This document shows, in pieces, positions 6,476-10,809 of a DNA stretch of 10,809 nt (position 1 is the stretch's first letter; the number at the start of each line of letters is the position of its first letter). The stretch is from assembly GCA_018991295.1 (NCBI GenBank), contig JAGKSZ010000116.1, forward strand, positions 1 through 10,809, written 5' to 3'. Below the pieces are notes generated by a model. The model saw only the letters and a list, made by a program, of their open reading frames with translations, searched no databases and had not been told where the DNA came from. Made by a program: the position numbers and the translations under genes. Source of the DNA: Porphyrobacter sp. (GTDB taxonomy: Bacteria > Pseudomonadota > Alphaproteobacteria > Sphingomonadales > Sphingomonadaceae).

Positions 6476-9451
6476 TCAGAACGTGAAGTTCACACCCACG
6501 AAGAAGTCGCGGCCGAGCACGTCGAAGAAGCTCGGCAGGGTGTTGCCCTGTTCAGCCGCGCTGCCGAGAACCGGCGGTGCCTTGTCGAACAGGTTGTTGA
6601 CGCCAGCGTTGATCGACATGCGCTCGTTCACATCGAAGCCCAGCGCGAGGTCGAAGTAGTTCCACGCACCGAGCGAACGCAGCGGCAGGGCGTTGTTCGG
6701 GATACGGTCGTTGCCGCTGAAGGTGTTGTTCACACGGAAATCTTCCGTGGGACCTTCATAGCGCCAGCGAACCGAAGCCGTCAGCGGGCCCTGATCGTAG
6801 GTCACGCGGAAGTTGTGACGATAGTCAGGCAGGCCGTAGGTGCCTTCGACGATGTTCTCGCGCAGCGGCAGCAGGGCCACCGGGGTGTTGCGATACTCAT
6901 TGAGCCAGGTCGCCAGGAACATGAACGACAGGTCGCCCTTGAACAGCGGAACCGAGTAATCGACCTGGAAGTCGATGCCCGACGTTGCCAGCTTGCCGAC
7001 GTTGTCCTGAACCAGCGACGGGTTGAGACCGCCCGAGTTCAGACCCAGCGCACCGGTGCCAGCATTACGCTTCCCAACGAAGATCGCACAAGCCGGATCC
7101 TGAAGGTTCTGGATCGTGTTGAAGCACAGCGACAGAGCACTTCCCAGACCACCAAGACGCGTGTTGATCGTGTCATTGACGGTGATGTTGAAGTAGTCGA
7201 TCGCGATGTTCAGACGCGGCACGAAGCCCGGCTGAATGACCACACCAGCGGTGTAGGTGTCGGAAGTTTCCTCACCCACGTCCGGGTTGCCGCCGAAGTC
7301 CGCCTGGATCTGCGTGTTGGGCTGCACCGCACGGGTGAAGACTGCCGCCGCGGGCACACCCGAAGCGATACAGAAGGCACGCAGAGCGTCGGTACGCTCG
7401 GCCACCGGACCGCGATCCGAGCACGGATCGGTCGCGGCGGGGAAGCCGGTCGAAGCACCGCCGAACAGATCCTGCACGTTGGGCGCACGCACCGCACGCG
7501 AATACATGCCGCGGAAACGGACGCCGCGCACCGGAGCGAATTCACCACCGACGTTGTAGGTCCAGGTCCCGCCAACGCGCGGAAGCGAGTAATCCGAATA
7601 ACGGAACGCACCAGTGAATTCGAGAGCGTGGACAAAGCCTTCCTCGATCACCGGAACGCGGACTTCGCCGAACACTTCCTTGACGTTGTAGCCACCCTTG
7701 GTGGGGAGACCGGCGTTGAAGCCGAGCACGTCGCCCGAGGCAAGGAAGGTGTCAGGGATGAATTCCGAGCTCATCGAACGGTATTCACCGCCGAACGCGA
7801 AGCCGACATCATCAGCGCCCAGGCCCAGGTTGAACAGGGTCCCGCTGACAGTCGCCACCGCGTTCTTCATGTCCGAGGTGGTGATGTTGGTCGCCTGGAT
7901 CGCCAGGTAACGCAGCGCCGCCGGGTCAGCAAGGCCGGTCCCGAAGACGTTGAGCGGCACACAGCCCGCGGCGCGCGCAGCCGCATCCACACAACGCTGC
8001 TGCGTCGTGCTGCCGGGCACGAGTTCGAGCGTCAGCGCGTTACGGAAACGGCTGGCCGAAATGTTGCCCTGCTGGATGTTGGTGTTGGTCGTGCGCGAGT
8101 ACGAGTAGTACGCATCGAAGTTGATGTTGTCGGTGATCCCGCCGCGGACACCACCCAGCACGCGGAAGGCCTCACGGTTGAAGTCCGAGTTGCGCGAGCC
8201 GATGTCGAGGAAGCGGAAGTTGACCTGGGTCTGGCGGTACAGCGGGTTCCCGAGGGTCGGGCCAGCCGTGGTGCTGATCGGGTTCTGGTTCAGCAGTGCC
8301 CGGGTCTGATCGTTGAAGAACGGGCTGTTGACGAACAGCGGAACCGAAACGCCAGCCGGGGTCGGCGCCAGTTCGGTCGCAACATCGTTACGCACGAACG
8401 AGACTTCCGAATAGGCTTCGATGCCATCGGTGAACTCGTAGTGACCGTAAGCGCCGAGCAGGTAACGTTCCTGCGGAAGCTGCAGGTAGTTGTCGGGCGC
8501 GAAGTTATAGAGGTCGGCCGGGTCCTGGAAGAGACGCGAGCCACCGCCGGTCGGGTTGAAGATGTAAGTCGACTGACCGCCCGTCGGGCCGGCGTTAAAG
8601 GTACCGGTCGGCGTGGTTGCCGAACCCTGCGGCACGAAGCCAAGCTCACCACCACGGGCGATACAGGTGCCCACTGCGATACCGCTCGGGAACGGGGTGC
8701 CGATATCGCCACGACCGGTCGAACCGGGGACGATACAGCCGTCACCAGCCGCACGCTCGGAGAAGACGCGCGCATCCTGGAACACCGGCTTACGACGGGT
8801 GTAGTTGGCGAACATGGTGACCGCACCGCGGCCATCGTCAAACGCCGAACCGATGGCAGCGTTGAACTGGTAGCGCGCAGCATCGCCGCGGCCTGTCAGC
8901 GAGTAGCTGCCGCCGAGTTCAAGGCCTTCGATGTCACGCAGCTTGAAGTTGACGACGCCGGCAACCGCGTCCGAACCGTAAACGGCCGAAGCACCGCCGG
9001 TCGAAACTTCCACGCCGCCCAGCAGGAACTGCGGGATGGTGTTGAGGTCGACGATCTGGTTGGTATCGTAGAACATCCAGCGGCGGCCGTTGACCAGCAC
9101 GAGGGTGCGGGTGGCGCCGAGGTTACGCAGGTTCAGCGTAACCGCGCCGTTGCCGGGGTTGTTCGAAAAGCCGGTGATGCCGGGAAGAACCTGCGGCAAG
9201 GTGTTCAGCACCTGCTCGACGTTGACGGCACCCGTCAGACGGAATTCTTCAGGCGAAACGACCGTGACCGGGCTCGTCGAGTTGAGGTCGGTGCGCTGAA
9301 TGCGCGAACCGGTGACGACGATGGGTGCACTTTCATTGGTGACATTGCCCGAGCCCGACACGTCGTCGGCCTGGGCGAACGCCGGCGTAGCGAACATGGC
9401 GCCAGCCATGACCGTTCCGGCGAGCAGCGATGCTTTCTGGAAGCGTTGCAT
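6476..9451 (-). CDS. TonB-dependent outer-membrane receptor
   Basis: A 991-residue outer-membrane active transporter driven by TonB-ExbBD; its ligand is unknown. The signal peptide starts M-Q-R-F-Q-K, has a hydrophobic core, and is cut after A-F-A (residue 26). A TonB-box-like segment I-V-V-T-G-S-R-I lies at 44-51. The plug spans about 55-175, with L-R-N-L-G-A-T-R-T-L-V-L-V-N-G-R-R (108-124) and S-T-G-G-A-S-A-V-Y-G-S-D-A-V-A-G-V-V-N-F. The rest is a long beta-barrel ending in the terminal Phe of an outer-membrane insertion signal. Eight cysteines form four close pairs (239/263, 487/497, 677/694, 776/788), probably disulfides in surface loops. The start is ATG at 9451-9449 rather than the in-frame GTG at 9472, because AAAGGGGA (9466-9459) is 7 nt away. 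The gene converges on the oxygenase/sulfotransferase operon and diverges from the small secreted protein gene. Confidence 0.96.
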   Translation of the reverse strand: MQRFQKASLLAGTVMAGAMFATPAFAQADDVSGSGNVTNESAPIVVTGSRIQRTDLNSTSPVTVVSPEEFRLTGAVNVEQVLNTLPQVLPGITGFSNNPGNGAVTLNLRNLGATRTLVLVNGRRWMFYDTNQIVDLNTIPQFLLGGVEVSTGGASAVYGSDAVAGVVNFKLRDIEGLELGGSYSLTGRGDAARYQFNAAIGSAFDDGRGAVTMFANYTRRKPVFQDARVFSERAAGDGCIVPGSTGRGDIGTPFPSGIAVGTCIARGGELGFVPQGSATTPTGTFNAGPTGGQSTYIFNPTGGGSRLFQDPADLYNFAPDNYLQLPQERYLLGAYGHYEFTDGIEAYSEVSFVRNDVATELAPTPAGVSVPLFVNSPFFNDQTRALLNQNPISTTAGPTLGNPLYRQTQVNFRFLDIGSRNSDFNREAFRVLGGVRGGITDNINFDAYYSYSRTTNTNIQQGNISASRFRNALTLELVPGSTTQQRCVDAAARAAGCVPLNVFGTGLADPAALRYLAIQATNITTSDMKNAVATVSGTLFNLGLGADDVGFAFGGEYRSMSSEFIPDTFLASGDVLGFNAGLPTKGGYNVKEVFGEVRVPVIEEGFVHALEFTGAFRYSDYSLPRVGGTWTYNVGGEFAPVRGVRFRGMYSRAVRAPNVQDLFGGASTGFPAATDPCSDRGPVAERTDALRAFCIASGVPAAAVFTRAVQPNTQIQADFGGNPDVGEETSDTYTAGVVIQPGFVPRLNIAIDYFNITVNDTINTRLGGLGSALSLCFNTIQNLQDPACAIFVGKRNAGTGALGLNSGGLNPSLVQDNVGKLATSGIDFQVDYSVPLFKGDLSFMFLATWLNEYRNTPVALLPLRENIVEGTYGLPDYRHNFRVTYDQGPLTASVRWRYEGPTEDFRVNNTFSGNDRIPNNALPLRSLGAWNYFDLALGFDVNERMSINAGVNNLFDKAPPVLGSAAEQGNTLPSFFDVLGRDFFVGVNFTF

Positions 9452-9458
9452 TTGCAGG

Positions 9459-9466
9459 TCCCCTTT
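9459..9466 (-). promoter_or_regulatory. Ribosome binding site of the TonB-dependent receptor
   Basis: AAAGGGGA on the minus strand, with a 7-nt spacer to the ATG at 9451. It fixes the receptor start at that codon, which also gives a normal signal peptide. Confidence 0.8.
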
Positions 9467-9528
9467 CAGCACGCGAACGACATGTCCGCGTCTTCGGATG
9501 GTGCCGCTTAAGACAATCGCCTTCCGGC

Positions 9529-9580
9529 CTGCAATCGGCAGGTTGCAGAAACGTGACGCTTGAGTCAGTCCTGTTGCAGA
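9529..9580. repeat. Cluster of TTGCAG/CTGCAA half-sites
   Basis: CTGCAA (9529-9534) and TTGCAG (9543-9548) form an inverted pair with an 8-nt spacer. GTTGCAGA then recurs as a direct repeat at 9542-9549 and 9573-9580, 31 bp apart, close to three helical turns. Between them lies TGAC-N6-GTCA. The cluster sits 78-129 bp upstream of the receptor ATG, where a regulator binding site would be plausible. This is pattern only; no regulator is identified. Confidence 0.35.
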
Positions 9581-9622
9581 TCGGATACACTGCGGTTAAC
9601 CCCGCGCGGAGCGAGAGCCGTG

Positions 9623-9650
9623 ACATATCTGCAATGCTCTGAAGATATGT
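9623..9650. repeat. Perfect 8-bp inverted repeat, candidate operator or stem-loop
   Basis: ACATATCT (9623-9630) and AGATATGT (9643-9650) are exact reverse complements around a 12-nt spacer. The arms are AT-rich in an otherwise GC-rich region, and the element ends 80 bp before the ATG of the small secreted protein gene. Without a following T tract it does not look like a terminator. A dimeric regulator's operator or a leader stem-loop fits better. Confidence 0.4.
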
Positions 9651-9717
9651 GCGGGAGGGCGGCCACTTGCAAATTTGGTGGCAGAGTGCCGTAAAGTGCA
9701 AGCTTGGGTGCCCGTGC

Positions 9718-9725
9718 GAGGAGAT
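9718..9725 (+). promoter_or_regulatory. Ribosome binding site of the second small secreted protein
   Basis: GAGGAGAT contains AGGAG (9719-9723), 7 nt before ATG 9731. This supports that start over the in-frame ATG two codons later at 9737. Confidence 0.75.
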
Positions 9726-9730
9726 AGGTT

Positions 9731-10306
9731 ATGACCATGGACTGCGAAAATCGCGCCGCTTCAAGACAACATCTTTGGCGGGCAGGCGGAGCAGCGGGTC
9801 TTGCACTCGCAGGGGCAGCAGCAGTTGTCGCACAAACAACGGGCTGGCCTGGCTCCGCCCGGCTGATCGAGGATTTGCGTGGCTGCCGTGCCATAGCCGC
9901 CGTCGATGCCCGTGCGGCGTGTTATGATTCGAACGTGGGCACCCTTGTCAGCGCAATCGAAGCGGGCGATGTGCGCCTTGTTGACCGTGAGGAAGTGCGC
10001 AAGACCCGCCGCCAACTCTTCGGCCTGCCCCTGCCCGAGACCGAACTGCTCAAGCCGGACGAAAAGGACAGGGCCGAGGAAGCCTCCGAACTGTTCGAGA
10101 CCACCATTGCCAGCGGCCGTCAGACCGGCCCTTCCACCTGGCGCTTCACCACGGTCGAAGGCGCGGTTTGGGAAATCAACAGTCCCACGCGCAAGATCAA
10201 ACCCATCGCGGAAGGCGACAAGGTCGGCTTCAAGAAAGCCTCACTTGGATATTACTTCATCCGCATCAACGGCGAGATCGGGGTCAAGGGTCGGCGCGTG
10301 ATCTGA
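9731..10306 (+). CDS. Small secreted 'CYD' protein of unknown function (paralogue of 3442-3975)
   Basis: 191 residues. After a polar, Arg-containing head it has a hydrophobic Ala/Gly/Leu/Val segment at about residues 18-34 ending V-V-A-Q, which reads as a signal peptide or possibly a membrane anchor. The mature part follows its paralogue landmark by landmark: C52 and C64-Y-D (again 11 residues between), D85-R-E-E-V-R-K-T-R-R-Q-L-F-G (21 residues after the second Cys in both), G-A-V-W147, and an end 44 residues later in R-I-N-G...G-V-K-G-R-R-V-I. No function is known to me. It is transcribed away from the TonB-dependent receptor and shares its upstream region, so the two may be co-regulated. 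A bidirectional terminator follows, so it is probably monocistronic. Confidence 0.87.
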   Translation: MTMDCENRAASRQHLWRAGGAAGLALAGAAAVVAQTTGWPGSARLIEDLRGCRAIAAVDARAACYDSNVGTLVSAIEAGDVRLVDREEVRKTRRQLFGLPLPETELLKPDEKDRAEEASELFETTIASGRQTGPSTWRFTTVEGAVWEINSPTRKIKPIAEGDKVGFKKASLGYYFIRINGEIGVKGRRVI

Positions 10307-10331
10307 CCGCCACCCCTTTTCTGAACACGCA

Positions 10332-10363
10332 AAAGGGCGCGGCCAGCGATGGCCGCGCCCTTT
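10332..10363. terminator. Bidirectional Rho-independent terminator
   Basis: A perfect 14-bp stem (AAAGGGCGCGGCCA, 10332-10345) pairs with 10350-10363 across a GCGA tetraloop. It lies between the convergent small secreted protein and peptidase genes, with T-rich arms on both strands. An alternative stem, CCCTTTT (10314-10320) with AAAAGGG (10331-10337), would compete with its left arm. Confidence 0.85.
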
Positions 10364-10384
10364 CCCGTTTCCGGCAATGCCGCC

Positions 10385-10809
10385 TTACAGCCCGCCCGGG
10401 CCGCAATCATTGGCAAGGTAATCCAGCATCTTGGTATAGAACTGCTGCTGGTGGCGATACATAAGCGTCACATAGAAGTGATCGGCGTCCTCCAGCGTGA
10501 CAAACTCGCCGGTCTTGCCGAGGGATTCAAACTTCTTTTTATAATCGGCAAAGTGGTAATACAGCACGCGGCTATCGTCTTCCGGATGGACCATCAGCAG
10601 CGGGATGTTGACCTTGTCGACATTGGCGTAGGGGTTGAAACCCTTGGTCACGCCGCGCCCCTGGAACCATTCATCGATCGCCTTGGGCGTGCCGGGGGTG
10701 ATGATATCGCGGTACCACACTTCCGGGCGCGACACCGCAGCACCGGCAATGGCGCACTGGTAGATATTGTCTTCGCGCGCAGCCGCCACAAGCGCCGCAT
10801 AACCGCCAT
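10385..10809 (-). CDS. S9 family (prolyl oligopeptidase-type) peptidase, C-terminal part
   Basis: Only the last ~141 residues are in the window; the gene enters from the right edge and ends with TAA at 10387-10385. The visible part is the end of an alpha/beta-hydrolase Peptidase_S9 domain. The first complete codons at the edge read G-G-Y-A-A-L, the sequence that follows the nucleophile in G-x-S-x-G-G-Y, so the catalytic Ser lies just outside. The acid is probably the second Asp of H-P-E-D-D-S-R-V (codon 10576-10574), and the His is in D-A-D-H-F (codon 10480-10478). Such enzymes cleave short peptides, often after proline, and in this group are often periplasmic; location cannot be judged without the N-terminus. 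The GTG at 10789 is not a start, since the frame and motif continue upstream. There is no evidence tying it to the modification operon. Confidence 0.9.
   Translation of the reverse strand, partial: GGYAALVAAAREDNIYQCAIAGAAVSRPEVWYRDIITPGTPKAIDEWFQGRGVTKGFNPYANVDKVNIPLLMVHPEDDSRVLYYHFADYKKKFESLGKTGEFVTLEDADHFYVTLMYRHQQQFYTKMLDYLANDCGPGGL

Larger units (their letters stand above)
9452..9730. promoter_or_regulatory. Divergent intergenic region between the receptor and the small secreted protein
   Basis: These 279 bp must hold the promoters of two divergent genes. Ribosome binding sites are clear at both edges. Repeated TTGCAG/CTGCAA elements and a perfect 8-bp inverted repeat lie inside and are listed separately. 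Possible plus-strand -35-like hexamers are TTGAGT (9560-9565, with GATACA 18 nt on) and TTGCAA (9667-9672, with a poor -10), but neither pair is convincing, and no sigma-54 -24/-12 element was found. I see no credible gene in this stretch; the ORFs that cross it are out-of-frame shadows. Confidence 0.6.

Noticed and set aside
6815..9511. 898-codon open frame on the plus strand opposite the receptor
   Set aside because: Its translation is rich in Arg, Val, Glu and Thr with no recognisable domain, and it mirrors the receptor codons. The receptor has a signal peptide, plug motifs and a ribosome binding site. Long antisense frames are expected in GC-rich genes.
9660..9700. Sigma-54 promoter in the divergent region (TGGCAG...)
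   Set aside because: The TGGCAG at about 9679-9684 is not followed by TTGC at the required spacing.
9333..9701. Short minus-strand ORF overlapping the receptor start and the intergenic region
   Set aside because: It is out of frame with the receptor signal peptide, has no domain and mixed composition, and lacks a ribosome binding site I can support.

Overview
The window is high-GC and almost fully coding. It looks like an alphaproteobacterium, most likely Sphingomonadales (Erythrobacter- or Sphingomonas-like). The reasons are the roughly 990-residue TonB-dependent receptor with paired cysteines in its loops, the tight ATGA-coupled operon, and small exported 'CYD' proteins of a kind I associate with that order. 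This placement rests on style and recall, not on a search.

Layout. Positions 1 to about 102 are homopolymer-rich (24 G in a row, then C runs) and look like a damaged contig or read end; the first gene has lost its true start there. From 121 to 6396 five plus-strand genes follow: (1) a TPR protein with a C-terminal 2-oxoglutarate/Fe(II) oxygenase-like domain, (2) a TPR-sulfotransferase coupled by ATGA, (3) a small secreted protein of unknown function, (4) a stand-alone prolyl-hydroxylase-like 2OG-Fe(II) oxygenase, and (5) a second, longer TPR-2OG oxygenase coupled by ATGA. A strong bidirectional hairpin (6419-6450) separates this run from a convergent TonB-dependent receptor (9451 down to 6476). 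A 279-bp divergent intergenic region with several inverted and direct repeats lies between the receptor and a second copy of the small secreted protein (9731-10306). Another bidirectional hairpin (10332-10363) follows, then the 3' end of a minus-strand S9-type (prolyl oligopeptidase) peptidase that runs off the window.

How the parts may fit. Three 2OG-oxygenase-like proteins and one sulfotransferase, three of the four carrying TPR substrate- or partner-binding scaffolds and none with a visible signal peptide, look like a cytoplasmic hydroxylation/sulfation module. It sits beside an outer-membrane transporter and two paralogous exported proteins, one inside the operon and one divergent from the receptor. 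The substrate cannot be read from the sequence. A protein or peptide exported to the envelope, or a small molecule handled by the receptor, are both possible. The grouping is the most interesting feature of the window; its function is inference.
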